A stretch of DNA of 64,000 nt from Solidesulfovibrio carbinolicus (GCF_004135975.1 NZ_CP026538.1:682001-746000), one strand, 5' to 3'. Shown: positions 27,047-36,421, numbered from the stretch's first letter. Numbers and translations: made by a program. The notes: generated by a model from the letters alone, not told the origin.

Positions 27047-27790
27047 ATGTCGTATTGTCGCACCATCGTTGCCTTTGCCCTGGCCGTCCTGGCGCTGACG
27101 GCCATGCCTGCCTCGGCCCAGGCCGGCACGGCCGCCGACTTCCTGTTGCTGGCCGCTGCCGAGGCTCCGGCCCCGACCGACGCGCCAGCCGCCCCGGCCA
27201 AGCCCGAAGCCAAACCCGAAGCCGGGCCGGTGGTGGACGGCGCGACCCTGGACAGCGCCCACACCTCGGCCACCTTCTGGATACGCCACATCGTGGCCCC
27301 GGTGGCCGGCCGGTTTGACGCCGTGTCCGGCGTCGTCGCCATCCCGCCGCGCAAGCCGGGCGACGGGCGCGTCGCTTTTACCGTCAAGACCGACAGCGTG
27401 GACACGGGCGTGGCCGCCCGGGACAAGCATCTGCGCACGGCGGATTTCCTGGATACGGCCGTTTACCCGGAAATGCGGTTTGAAAGCAGCCGCATTGTCT
27501 CGGCCGGCACGCGGCTGGCCCGGGTCACGGGCAAGCTGACCATCAAGGACGTGACCAGGGAGGTGACCATTCCGGTGCGCCTGCTCGGGACCAAGCCCCA
27601 CCCCATGATGCCCTGCGTGGACGTCACCGGCTACGAGGCCCAGTTCGCCATCAACCGTCTGGAGTATCATGTGGGCACGGGCAAGTTCTTCAAGATGGGC
27701 GCGGTGGGGGACGCCACGGACATCCGCATCGCCGGCGAGACCCTGGCCGCCCGGCCGGGCTGCGTCCAGCCGGCCAAGACCGACGAGTAA
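27047..27790 (+). CDS. YceI-family periplasmic protein
   Basis: 247 residues behind AAAGGAGGCGC. A signal peptide and a Pro/Ala-rich spacer (residues about 40-65) precede a YceI lipocalin-like barrel: DSAHTSATFWIRHIVAPVAG, VDTGVAARDKHLRTADFLD and LTIKDVTREVTIPVRLLG. Members bind isoprenoid-like lipids in the periplasm. Co-transcribed with the nitroreductase, with a terminator just after. Confidence 0.92.
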   Translation: MSYCRTIVAFALAVLALTAMPASAQAGTAADFLLLAAAEAPAPTDAPAAPAKPEAKPEAGPVVDGATLDSAHTSATFWIRHIVAPVAGRFDAVSGVVAIPPRKPGDGRVAFTVKTDSVDTGVAARDKHLRTADFLDTAVYPEMRFESSRIVSAGTRLARVTGKLTIKDVTREVTIPVRLLGTKPHPMMPCVDVTGYEAQFAINRLEYHVGTGKFFKMGAVGDATDIRIAGETLAARPGCVQPAKTDE

Positions 27791-27812
27791 CCTGTCCCTT
27801 CGTAAAACGACG

Positions 27813-27850
27813 ACCGCCGCCGTCCCGGACAGGGGCGGCGGCGGTTTCTT
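27813..27850 (+). terminator. Intrinsic terminator after the yceI-like gene
   Basis: ACCGCCGCCG (27813-27822) pairs with CGGCGGCGGT (27836-27845), followed by TTTCTT. Confidence 0.8.
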
Positions 27851-27897
27851 GTTGTCCGGCCGTGGAACGACCGGGGCGGCGTGCAGCGCTGGGCGGT

Positions 27898-29850
27898 TCA
27901 GGCCGGCTGGTCCTGGCCGTCCTCGGCGGCTGGCGGTCCGGCCAAGGGCAGTTCCAAAATAAACGTGCTGCCGCGCCCAAGCTCGGATTCGGCCCAGACC
28001 CGGCCCTTGTAGTGCTCGACGATCTGGCGGCAGATGGCCAGCCCCAGGCCCGTACCCTGGCGGCGGCCGTGTTCCTCCACGGTGTCGCCGAGTTGCGCTT
28101 GATGGAATTTGTCGAAGATCTTTTCCAGCGACTCCCTGGGGATGCCATGTCCCGTGTCCGTGACCACCACCCGCAACAGGCCGTCTGCGGCGGAGGCGGC
28201 AAGCTTGACCTCGCCCTGGTCGGTGAACTTGGCCGCGTTGCCAAGCAGGTTCACCAGCACCTGGGTCAGCCGGTCGGGGTCGATGAAAAGCGGCGGCAAG
28301 CCGCCTTCGAGGGCCATGGTGAAGCGCACCTCGGGCTTGGCCGCGAAATCGGCGCTCACGGCATTGGCCGCCCGGGACAGGGCGGCCGAGACGTCCACTT
28401 CGGCGTCGCGCCACTGGGCGCGGCCGGACTCGATCTTGGACAGGTCGAGGAAGTCATTAATAAGCCGCGTGAGGCGTTCGCCTTCGTTTTCGATGATGCC
28501 GAGATTGGCGGTGATGCGCTCGGCCTGCCGGGTCAGTCGCTCGTGGCCCGGGGCGAAGGGGGCGAAGAATTTGTTGAAATCCCTGGAAATGAGCTTGGCG
28601 AAGCCCATGATCGAGGTCAGCGGGGTGCGCAGGTCGTGGGAGACCGTGGCCAGGAAGCCGGATTTGAGCCGGTCGAGCTCTTGCAGACGCTCGTTGGCCG
28701 CTTCCAGTTCGGCGGCCTTGACGGCCAGACGTCCGGTGCGTTCCTTGACGGCCTCGCGCAGATGGCGATTGAGGATTTCCAACCGCCGCTCGGCCCGCAC
28801 CCGGGCCGTGACGTCCACCACCGTGCCTTCATTATACAGCGGCTGCCCGTCGGCGTCGCGCACCAGCCTGATGTTGACCAGCACCCAGATGGTCTGCTTG
28901 TCGCGGCGCATGAACCGCGTTTGGAAACCGGCCACCGCGCCTTCGGCCAGGAGTTGCTCAAGGAGCCGGGCGCGGTCATTGGGGTCCTGGTACAGCTCCC
29001 GGGAAAGATCGGTGATCGAGGCCATGGCCTCCTGGGGCGTGGCGTAGCCGATCATGCGGGCCAGGGCGGCGTTGGCGGCCAGGAGCCGGCCGTCAAAGGT
29101 GGTCTGGAAGATGCCTTCGGTGGCGTTTTCAAAGATGTCCCGGTACTTGTCCTGGGCGGCGGTGAGTTGGCGGACCATGTCCTGCATGGCGGCGGACAGG
29201 CTGCCGAGTTCGCCGCGAAGCCCCTCGGGGCGCACGGCCGTCTCGCCGCGCCGGGCGGCTTCGGCGGCGTAGCGTTCCAGACGGGCCAGGGGGCGGATGA
29301 TCTGGCGGCGCAGCACCAAGACCAGGGCGGCGGCCAGGGCGGCGTTTAAGGCCAGGATGCGCAGGATCACACGCCAAAGCGTCTGCTTGAGGGCGTCATC
29401 CATATAGCGCCGGGTCATCTGGACCTCGACGGCGCCGACCAAGGCGTCGCCGAAATAGATCGGCCGGCTGTCGATGATGACGTTGTCCAGGGCCGGCCTG
29501 GCCGTCACGGCCGAGTTGCGCCAGCCCCGGTCGCGGCTGCGCCCGGCCAGAAAATCGCCGTCGTCCGCTTCATAGACCACCACGGCGGCCAACCGGTCGT
29601 TTTTCATGGCCGCGTCCAACAGCCGGGCGAGGTTGCCAGACTCCAGGAACCACAGGGGTTCGGCCATGTTGGCCGACAATTGTTCGGCAACGACCCGGAG
29701 ATCGTAACGTAATTCGTCTTCCAGCCGCTGTCTTTCCCCATAATAGTCGATGCAGCCGAAGACGGCCAACAGCAGCGTGTTGACGCATACCAGCGTCATG
29801 AGCACCGCGCCGCCCACAGAGCGGGTCTGGAAGTACCGGGGAAGTTTCAT
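27898..29850 (-). CDS. Membrane sensor histidine kinase (HAMP-PAS)
   Basis: 650 residues. One membrane span near 12-35, a ~125-residue periplasmic domain, a second span near 160-185 (ILALNAALAAALVLVLRR), then HAMP-like and PAS segments (DIFENATEGIFQTTFDGRL). The kinase core has SHDLRTPL with His405, and the ATPase motifs NLLGNAAKF, DTGHGIP and GTGLGLAI. No regulator gene adjoins; phosphotransfer partner unknown. The much longer upstream open frame is antisense to the ComM gene, so the start is placed at 29850, which has only a weak ribosome site. Confidence 0.92.
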   Translation of the reverse strand: MKLPRYFQTRSVGGAVLMTLVCVNTLLLAVFGCIDYYGERQRLEDELRYDLRVVAEQLSANMAEPLWFLESGNLARLLDAAMKNDRLAAVVVYEADDGDFLAGRSRDRGWRNSAVTARPALDNVIIDSRPIYFGDALVGAVEVQMTRRYMDDALKQTLWRVILRILALNAALAAALVLVLRRQIIRPLARLERYAAEAARRGETAVRPEGLRGELGSLSAAMQDMVRQLTAAQDKYRDIFENATEGIFQTTFDGRLLAANAALARMIGYATPQEAMASITDLSRELYQDPNDRARLLEQLLAEGAVAGFQTRFMRRDKQTIWVLVNIRLVRDADGQPLYNEGTVVDVTARVRAERRLEILNRHLREAVKERTGRLAVKAAELEAANERLQELDRLKSGFLATVSHDLRTPLTSIMGFAKLISRDFNKFFAPFAPGHERLTRQAERITANLGIIENEGERLTRLINDFLDLSKIESGRAQWRDAEVDVSAALSRAANAVSADFAAKPEVRFTMALEGGLPPLFIDPDRLTQVLVNLLGNAAKFTDQGEVKLAASAADGLLRVVVTDTGHGIPRESLEKIFDKFHQAQLGDTVEEHGRRQGTGLGLAICRQIVEHYKGRVWAESELGRGSTFILELPLAGPPAAEDGQDQPA

Positions 29851-29997
29851 TGTCGTTGGCCGTTTGTCGTCCCGTGGCTTACAGAACAATTCACTGTCTC
29901 GGTCAAATGGGTAGCATCGCCGGTATGAAATGAAAAGCCCGGGCCGGCGAAAACCTTGCCTGGAACGTCTGGGCGCGGTATCGGTTTTCCAACGCTT

Positions 29998-31533
29998 ATG
30001 AGCCTTTCCTCTATCCGCACGGCCGCGCTGCTTGGCGTCGAGGCCTACCCCGTGTCCCTGGAAGTCGATCTGTCGCGCCAGGGGATGCCGTCGTTTTCCA
30101 TGGTCGGCCTGGCCGAGGGCGCGGTGCGCGAGAGCAAGGAGCGGGTGCTGGCCGCGCTGCGAAACGCCGGACTCAAACTCCCGCCGGCCCGCATCACGGT
30201 CAACCTGGCCCCGGCCGATATGCGCAAGGAAGGTTCGGCCTACGACCTGCCCCTGGCCATGGCGCTTCTGGCCGCAACCGGCGCGTTTTCCCCGGAGGCC
30301 ACGGCCGGCTATTTCATGGCCGGCGAGCTGTCGCTGACCGGCGAACTGCGGCCCGTGCCCGGGGTGTTGCCCCTGGCCGCCCTGGCCCGTCGGCTGGGGG
30401 CGCGGGGGCTTATCGCGCCGGCGGCCAACGCCGCCGAGGCGGCGGTGGTGGAGGGCCTGGACGTCTTTGCCCCGGCCACGCTTCTGGAAGCCCTGCATTT
30501 TTTCACTGGCGAGGAGAACCTGTCGCCAGTGGCTCCCAAGCCGTTTGCCCCGGCCGCGCCCGGCCTGGAGGGGCTGCTGGATTTCAGCGAGGTCAAGGGC
30601 CAGGACCATGCCAAGCGGGCGGTGGAGATTGCGGCGGCCGGCGGCCACAACCTGCTCTTTATCGGCCCGCCCGGCTCGGGCAAGACCATGCTGGCCAAGC
30701 GCCTGCCCACGGTGCTGCCGCCGCTGTCCTTCGAGGAGGCCCTGGAGGTCACGACCATCTATTCGGTGTCCGGTCGCCTGGACGGCGAGGGGCTTTTGAC
30801 CCTGCGCCCGTTTCGCAGCCCCCACCATACCATTTCCGACGCCGGGCTCATTGGCGGCGGCTCCTACCCCCGGCCCGGCGAGGTGTCCATGGCCCACCGG
30901 GGGGTGCTGTTTCTGGATGAGCTGCCGGAATTCAAGAAGTCGGTGCTGGAAGTGCTGCGCCAGCCCCTGGAAGACGGCAAGGTGACCATCGCCCGGGCGG
31001 CGGTGTCGCTGTCCTACCCGGCCGACGTGATGCTGGTGTGTGCCATGAATCCTTGCCCCTGCGGCTATCTGGGCGACGAGCGCCATGCCTGCACCTGCGG
31101 CGAGGCCGAGGTGCGGCGCTACCGGTCGCGGCTGTCCGGGCCGCTTTTGGATCGCATCGATTTGCAGGTGGAAGTGCCGGCGGTGCCGTACAAGGAGCTG
31201 CGGGCCGAGGCCTCGCCCACGACCTCGGCCACCATGCGGGAGCGGGTGCTGGCCGCCCGCGAGGTGCAGTCGGCGCGCTACGCCGGGTTGCCCTTTACGG
31301 TCAACGGCCGGCTGTCCGGGCGGCATCTCTCGGTCCATTGCCGGCTGTCGGAAGAGGGGCACGGCTTCATGGAGGGCGCGGTGCGGCGTCTGGGGTTGTC
31401 GGCCCGGTCGCATACCCGGGTGCTGCGCATCGCGCGCACCATCGCCGACCTCGACGGCGAAGCCGGGCTTCGAGTGGAGCACCTGGCCGAAGCGGTCAAT
31501 CTGCGGGGCCTGGACCGGCAGCGGGCAGTGTAA
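29998..31533 (+). CDS. comM: YifB/ComM-family Mg-chelatase-like AAA ATPase
   Basis: 511 residues. An N-terminal Lon-like fold (PSFSMVGLAEGAVRESKERV, APADMRKEGSAYDLPLA) is followed by the AAA+ core with GPPGSGKT, FRSPHHTISDAGLIGGG, GVLFLDELPEF and the MNPCPCGYLGD Zn-type cysteine loop. ComM is a hexameric helicase promoting branch migration during natural transformation; the same family is widespread in non-competent bacteria. Start chosen at the ATG opening the family's MSLSSIRTAALLG. Confidence 0.94.
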   Translation: MSLSSIRTAALLGVEAYPVSLEVDLSRQGMPSFSMVGLAEGAVRESKERVLAALRNAGLKLPPARITVNLAPADMRKEGSAYDLPLAMALLAATGAFSPEATAGYFMAGELSLTGELRPVPGVLPLAALARRLGARGLIAPAANAAEAAVVEGLDVFAPATLLEALHFFTGEENLSPVAPKPFAPAAPGLEGLLDFSEVKGQDHAKRAVEIAAAGGHNLLFIGPPGSGKTMLAKRLPTVLPPLSFEEALEVTTIYSVSGRLDGEGLLTLRPFRSPHHTISDAGLIGGGSYPRPGEVSMAHRGVLFLDELPEFKKSVLEVLRQPLEDGKVTIARAAVSLSYPADVMLVCAMNPCPCGYLGDERHACTCGEAEVRRYRSRLSGPLLDRIDLQVEVPAVPYKELRAEASPTTSATMRERVLAAREVQSARYAGLPFTVNGRLSGRHLSVHCRLSEEGHGFMEGAVRRLGLSARSHTRVLRIARTIADLDGEAGLRVEHLAEAVNLRGLDRQRAV

Positions 31534-31577
31534 GGAGAGGGGTTTTCCTGGAGCGGGGTTTGAGGTAGGGGTAGGGT

Positions 31578-32903
31578 ATGGTTATTGATCTCAATCTAGC
31601 CGCAAGACAGGATGAACCGCTCACGGCCATTTCCGTGGCGGGGTTCAAATCCATTGCTCGTGAGCAGACGCTTCATTTTGCCCCATTGACAATTCTTGCC
31701 GGGGCGAACAGCTCGGGAAAATCGAGTATGATGCAGCCATTGCTGCTTATGAAGCAGACAATAGAAGCGCCATATGACCCAGGCGTTTTTTTGCTTGATG
31801 GGCCGAATGTTCGATTTACAAATTCAAATCAGATACTTTCAAATGATAGTGCGCTTGGTGATGGAGTTTTTTGTACGAGTTTTTCAACGGATAGCGGCTC
31901 TGTTTTCCTGTGTTATAAAGAAAACAATGCATATAGTTTTGATGTTTATAGAGTCACTATAAAAACTCTTTCTGGAGAACTCACTTTTGGTCCTGAGTAT
32001 ATTGACAGAGAGAGTATTGCCAATTTTTTGCGAAAAGAACTTCAGATGGGAGAAGATGCTTTTCAATCAAATGAGATTGGTGTGTATGTTTTTGTAGATA
32101 GGTGTATGTCGTATATTGATCTCTCTCCTTTTTCTAAGAAGTCTCCGGGATCAGTATTTTTGCCTTTACGATGGTTTGATCTAGAAGATGTTGTGACTGA
32201 TATAATCCATCTTCCTGGGCTTCGAGGCAACCCTGAAAGAGCATACAAAACATCCGGCGTTGGCACGAAGTTCTCTGGAACTTTTGAGAATTATGTTGCT
32301 AGTATTATTAATTACTGGCAACAACAACACCCCGACAACCTCCATTCCCTCTGCCGCCATCTCGAACATATCGGCCTGACGTCCAAAGTCTCGGCCACGG
32401 CCCTGGACGCCACACAGGTCGAAATCAAAGTCGGCCGGCTGCCCGGCGCGACCGACGCCGATCTTGTCAACATCGCCGACGTGGGCGTGGGCGTCTCCCA
32501 AACCTTGCCCGTGCTGGTGGCGCTCTTGGCCGCCGAACCCGGGCAGATCGTCTACATCGAACAGCCCGAAATCCACTTGCACCCGCTGGCCCAATACAAG
32601 CTCGCCGCCGTCATCGCCGAGGCCAGCAAGCGCGGGGTGCTGGTGGTCATCGAAACTCACTCCGACATCCTCATACGCGGCGTGCAAACCCTGGTCGCCA
32701 AAGGCGAGCTTGACCCGAACATCGTCAAGCTCCACTGGTTCTCCCGCAGCCCCGAGGACGGCTCCACCACCGTCACCTGCGCCGAACTCGACGAGAACGG
32801 CTCTTTTGGCGATTGGCCCCAAGACTTCGACACCACCACGCTGCTGACGGAAAAAGCCTATCTGGACGCCGTGGAAGAACGCCTGTTCCGCAATGCGAAG
32901 TAG
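31578..32903 (+). CDS. RecF/OLD-like AAA ATPase (partner of the PIN-domain gene)
   Basis: 441 residues. Walker A GANSSGKS at 42-49, an ABC-type signature region (GVGVSQTLPVL, about 302-312), Walker B VYIEQPEIHLHP near 323-335 and the ETHSDILIRG switch near 357 place it in the AAA_15/AAA_21 SMC-like ATPases used by many phage-defence systems. Its last 11 bases overlap the PIN gene. Bases about 31745-32330 are far AT-richer than either end, with ATA/AGA-type codons rare elsewhere, pointing to transfer or recombination. It could also be a DNA-repair ATPase. Confidence 0.88.
   Translation: MVIDLNLAARQDEPLTAISVAGFKSIAREQTLHFAPLTILAGANSSGKSSMMQPLLLMKQTIEAPYDPGVFLLDGPNVRFTNSNQILSNDSALGDGVFCTSFSTDSGSVFLCYKENNAYSFDVYRVTIKTLSGELTFGPEYIDRESIANFLRKELQMGEDAFQSNEIGVYVFVDRCMSYIDLSPFSKKSPGSVFLPLRWFDLEDVVTDIIHLPGLRGNPERAYKTSGVGTKFSGTFENYVASIINYWQQQHPDNLHSLCRHLEHIGLTSKVSATALDATQVEIKVGRLPGATDADLVNIADVGVGVSQTLPVLVALLAAEPGQIVYIEQPEIHLHPLAQYKLAAVIAEASKRGVLVVIETHSDILIRGVQTLVAKGELDPNIVKLHWFSRSPEDGSTTVTCAELDENGSFGDWPQDFDTTTLLTEKAYLDAVEERLFRNAK
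31745..32330. other. AT-rich island inside the ATPase gene
   Basis: About 580 bases with composition plainly lower in GC than any other coding segment in the window, flanked within the same reading frame by GC-rich coding sequence. The frame stays open throughout. It covers the variable middle of the ATPase between Walker A and the signature motif. Confidence 0.75.
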
Positions 32904-33447
32904 TCCGCTCTGTGCCATTGTCGTGGATGCTTGCATCGCCCATTCGGCTGGCGAGGCGGAGCATCCCGTTTCGAGCATGTGCCGCAATTTTTTGGAAACC
33001 TTGAGGGAATGTCGCATCGACTTCGCGGCAAACCAGAATTTGCTCGCCGAATGGCGCAAGCATGCGTCGAGTTATAGCAAAAGCTGGTTTTTTGCGATGG
33101 TCCGAACGGGACGTCTGAAGAGCTTGCCTGAAGCCAAAGACCGAGAGTTGTGGTCTGCATTTGGCGGAGAAGGTTGTCCGGACTCTGATTATCGCAGGAT
33201 TAGCGAAGACCTTCACTTGGTCGATGCGGCGCTTTGCACCGACAAGCGGGTGGCTTCCTGCGACGACCGGGTGCGAGCCAGCCTCAAAACCTGCCTGCAC
33301 CTGCATCCGCCGGTGGGCGACATCGCTTGGGTCAATCCGAAATTCGCGGCTGAAACGCCGCTGGCTTGGCTGCGCCAGGGCGCGCCGTGCGAGGACTGCC
33401 GGCTGCTCAAGCACTACGCGCCGTCGCCCCCGAAAACGACCCCCTAG
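32893..33447 (+). CDS. PIN-like nuclease-domain protein
   Basis: 184 residues. The acidic residues expected for a PIN fold are present: Asp12 (IVVDACIA), Glu53 (NLLAEWRKHA), Asp106/Asp111 (DLHLVDAAL) and Asp124/125 (VASCDDRV). PIN domains cut RNA using divalent metal. It overlaps the ATPase gene by 11 bases in another frame, so the two are translated together. VapC toxins are shorter (about 130) and paired with small antitoxins; here the partner is an ATPase. Function as an effector is inference. Confidence 0.78.
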   Translation: MRSSPLCAIVVDACIAHSAGEAEHPVSSMCRNFLETLRECRIDFAANQNLLAEWRKHASSYSKSWFFAMVRTGRLKSLPEAKDRELWSAFGGEGCPDSDYRRISEDLHLVDAALCTDKRVASCDDRVRASLKTCLHLHPPVGDIAWVNPKFAAETPLAWLRQGAPCEDCRLLKHYAPSPPKTTP

Positions 33448-36017
33448 GCCGCCGGCTTGTCCTTGACCACCTTGGCCACGGCCCGCAGCAGCACGTCCAT
33501 GTCGCAAGGCTTGGTCACGAACTCGTCCATGCCGGCGGCCAGGAACCGTTCGCGGTCGCCTTCCAGGGCGTAGGCCGTCAGCGCCACCACCGGCAAGCGC
33601 CGGTTCGTGCCCGGCACCTCGCCGTTGCGGATGTGGGCCACGGCGGTCAGCCCGTCCATCACCGGCATCTGGATGTCCATCACCACCACGTCCACCGGCT
33701 CCATGGACAGCCGCCGCAAGGCGTCCTCGCCGTTGCCCGCCTCGATGACGTCGTGGCCGAGCTTGCGCAGCCCGCGCGCCAGGGCCAGGCGGTTCACCGC
33801 CTCGTCCTCGACAACCATGATGCGCAGCCGCGGCAGCCGAACCGGCTCGCGGCTATCGCCCTCGTCGTCGTCCGCAGGCGGACTGGCCAGCCACAGCGGC
33901 ACGGCCAGATAGAACGTGCTGCCGTATTCCGGCCGGCTCTCCACCCGGATGCTGCCGCCAAGGAGCTCGGCCAGCCGCCGGGCGATGGACAGTCCCATGC
34001 CCGAGCCGCCGTAGCGCTTGGTCAGCGGCTCCTCAGCCAGGACGAACGTCTCGAAGATGGCCGCCTGCTTGGCCAAGGGGATGCCGATGCCGGTGTCGGT
34101 TATGGCGAACTCCAGGCACAGGCCGCTGAAATCCGCCGCCACCAGCACCCGGCGCTGGGCCATGGCCGCCAGCGGCTCCAACCGGCGCACCCGCACCGTC
34201 ACGCTGCCCGACGGGGTGAAGCGGATGGCGTTGTCGATGAGGTTGGAAAGGATCTGGCGCAGCCGGAACGGGTCGCCCAAAAGCTTGTCCGGCAAGGCGC
34301 CGTCGAGGTCGAAGCTAAACGACAGGCCGGCCAGTCCAGAGCGCACCGAAAACGAGCCGCGAAGCGATTCCGCCAGCCGGCGCAGGCTGAATTCGCGCAG
34401 CATGGGCGACAGCGAGCCGGACTCGACGTTGGCCAGCTCCAGCAGATTGTCCACGATTTCGATGAGCTTGTCGGTGGCGTCGCGCACGGTCTGCCAGTAT
34501 TCGTCCTGGCCGGCCGTGCCGCCCTCCAGCACGGCCAGCTGGGCCATGCCCAGGATGCCGTTGATGGGGGTGCGCAGCTCGTGGCTGATGTTGGCGAGAA
34601 ACTGGGTCTTGGCCTCGCTGGCCGCCTCGGCCCGCCGCCGGGCCGCGATCAAGTCCTTCTCGATGCGCCGCCGGGCCGCCGCCATGCTGTAGAGCACCGC
34701 CAGCCGGGCCGTGCCGCGAATGTCCCGTTCGGCGTAGGGCCTGGGCGCGTCGGCCAACAGCAGCACGCCGACCACGCGCTGCTCGCGCCGCAGCGGCATG
34801 GCCAGAAACCGCGACACCTGCAAAAACGCCGCATCCGGCGGGCCGTAGCCGTCGAGATCGGCGGCATGATCGACCACTACCGGCTTGCCGGCGTTTATGG
34901 CCTCGGCAAAGGGGCCGGCGAACCGGCCGGCGTCATCGGGAAAAAGGGTGCAGTCCTCGGGCGGCACCGAGCCGATGGCCCCGTCGGCCGTGGCCACGGC
35001 CAGCCAGTCCAGACGTCCGGTGGGCCGGGAGGACATGCCGATGGCCCCGATGGGACTGCCGGTCAGCCACAGGGCGTGGCGCAGGGTCCGGGCCGCCAGC
35101 TCGCGCAGGTCCTGGCCGCCGCCGGCCAGATCCAGGGCCGTGCGCGACATGGCCGCGCCCATGCGCAAGGCCTGGCGCAACAGGGTCGTGGTCCGGTCCC
35201 GGCTTTGGGACAGGCGCAACAGCTCCAGGCCGTGGGAAGCGTCTTCGGCCATGCGGGTGAGCAGGCGGAGTTCCTCGTCGCCGAAATCCCGCCGCGAGAC
35301 TTCAAAGATGGTCAGCGCCCCGGCCACGCGACCGGCCTGGCGCAGGGGAAAGGAAAAGGCGCTGCGATAACGGCCCAAGGCCTCGGGACGGGCCGGCCAG
35401 TCGCGGAAAAACGCCTCTTCGTGCATGTCGGCGACAATGACCGGTTGCCCCAGACGGATGGCCGTGCCCGTGGGGCCCTGGCCCTGAATCGATTCGTCGT
35501 AGCGCAGGCCCAGGACGTCAAGCCAGCTGCCGTCCTGTCCGGCCCAGGCCGCCACCCGCACCCGTTTGTCCGGTCCGGGTTCGACCAGGCCCACCCAGGC
35601 CAGACTGTAGCCGGCATGCTCCACCAGGATGGTGCAAATGTTCTGGATGAGGCTGCTGCGGTCGGTGGCCCGGAGCAATTCATGGCTGACCGCGCCCAGG
35701 GCCACCAGCCCCCGTTGGGTGCGGGCCAGTGTTTCGCTGATGCGGGCCGCCTCGGCCTCGCGGCCGGCCAGGGCCTGACGCAACCGGAGCTGGCGGTCGG
35801 TGCAAAACCCCACCAAAACCGCCGGCAACCCGACGCAAAGCGCCAATACCGCGTAAAACAGCCGCAAGTCGCCGGGCTCCCAGACCAGCCACAGGTGCTC
35901 GCGGTACCAGCCGGCCGCCAGCACCATGGCCACGGCAAGCACCCCCGCCGTGGCCGCGCCGGCCATGGGGGCGATCCAAAAAACCTTTGCAGGGGGGGTG
36001 GGACTGGGCTGCTCCAC
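33444..36017 (-). CDS. Hybrid sensor kinase with two GAF domains and a receiver
   Basis: 857 residues from the GTG at 36017 behind GGTGAGGTAAGC; longer upstream starts lack a site. Two membrane spans near 12-65, GAF-like domains at about 110-290 and 310-450, the kinase core ISHELRTPI with His479, ATPase motifs DTGIGIP and GSGMGLSI, and a C-terminal receiver with Asp781 (VVMDIQMPVMDG). It probably relays phosphate internally and then to an HPt protein. Its stop overlaps the end of the convergent PIN gene by four bases. Confidence 0.92.
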   Translation of the reverse strand: MEQPSPTPPAKVFWIAPMAGAATAGVLAVAMVLAAGWYREHLWLVWEPGDLRLFYAVLALCVGLPAVLVGFCTDRQLRLRQALAGREAEAARISETLARTQRGLVALGAVSHELLRATDRSSLIQNICTILVEHAGYSLAWVGLVEPGPDKRVRVAAWAGQDGSWLDVLGLRYDESIQGQGPTGTAIRLGQPVIVADMHEEAFFRDWPARPEALGRYRSAFSFPLRQAGRVAGALTIFEVSRRDFGDEELRLLTRMAEDASHGLELLRLSQSRDRTTTLLRQALRMGAAMSRTALDLAGGGQDLRELAARTLRHALWLTGSPIGAIGMSSRPTGRLDWLAVATADGAIGSVPPEDCTLFPDDAGRFAGPFAEAINAGKPVVVDHAADLDGYGPPDAAFLQVSRFLAMPLRREQRVVGVLLLADAPRPYAERDIRGTARLAVLYSMAAARRRIEKDLIAARRRAEAASEAKTQFLANISHELRTPINGILGMAQLAVLEGGTAGQDEYWQTVRDATDKLIEIVDNLLELANVESGSLSPMLREFSLRRLAESLRGSFSVRSGLAGLSFSFDLDGALPDKLLGDPFRLRQILSNLIDNAIRFTPSGSVTVRVRRLEPLAAMAQRRVLVAADFSGLCLEFAITDTGIGIPLAKQAAIFETFVLAEEPLTKRYGGSGMGLSIARRLAELLGGSIRVESRPEYGSTFYLAVPLWLASPPADDDEGDSREPVRLPRLRIMVVEDEAVNRLALARGLRKLGHDVIEAGNGEDALRRLSMEPVDVVVMDIQMPVMDGLTAVAHIRNGEVPGTNRRLPVVALTAYALEGDRERFLAAGMDEFVTKPCDMDVLLRAVAKVVKDKPAA

Positions 36018-36202
36018 GCTTACCTCACCAAAGTAACGCCTACACTGCCCGAGGGAAAAACGGAAGCGGCCCGGCCGCCATCCCGCCAAATTGGCGAACG
36101 CCCCCAAGGGCGAACAAACGCCATGCGACAGTTGACGAAAACGCCCGGGACGGCGTATGAACATCGTCACCAATTTCACGATCGACCCGAAGGAGTAAGG
36201 AT

Positions 36203-36352
36203 ATGAGCATGGTTTCGGAACTGATCACGAACATGGGCCATTCCACCGAGCAAGGCTTCTTCGGGGTCACGGCCATCTACGTGTACATGGCCATCATCGT
36301 CACCACCGCGTTTATCCGCATCCGCCAGTTCATGAAAGAAGACCACCACTAG
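36203..36352 (+). CDS. 49-residue single-span membrane protein
   Basis: Behind a perfect AAGGAGTAAGGAT site, the frame reads MSMVSELITNMG, then a membrane helix (GVTAIYVYMAIIVTTAFI) and a charged end RIRQFMKEDHH, stopping at TAG 36350. A transcription terminator follows 40 bases later. The ribosome site, hydrophobic helix and dedicated terminator argue that it is real. No family is known to me; it may be a small subunit or regulator of a membrane complex. Confidence 0.75.
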   Translation: MSMVSELITNMGHSTEQGFFGVTAIYVYMAIIVTTAFIRIRQFMKEDHH

Positions 36353-36389
36353 GCCGCGCCCGGCGACCGCCGGTCCAACCCGATGTTCC

Positions 36390-36421
36390 AAGGCCGCTCC
36401 CCCCGGGAAGCGGCCTTTTTG
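36390..36421 (+). terminator. Intrinsic terminator after the 49-residue membrane protein
   Basis: AAGGCCGCT and AGCGGCCTT flank a C/G-rich loop and are followed by a T run (36416-36421). Confidence 0.85.

Noticed and set aside
29851-31482. Long N-terminal extension of the minus-strand kinase
   Set aside because: Antisense to comM; low-complexity and without domain likeness.
33366-36206. 946-codon plus-strand frame
   Set aside because: Antisense to the GAF hybrid kinase; shadow composition.
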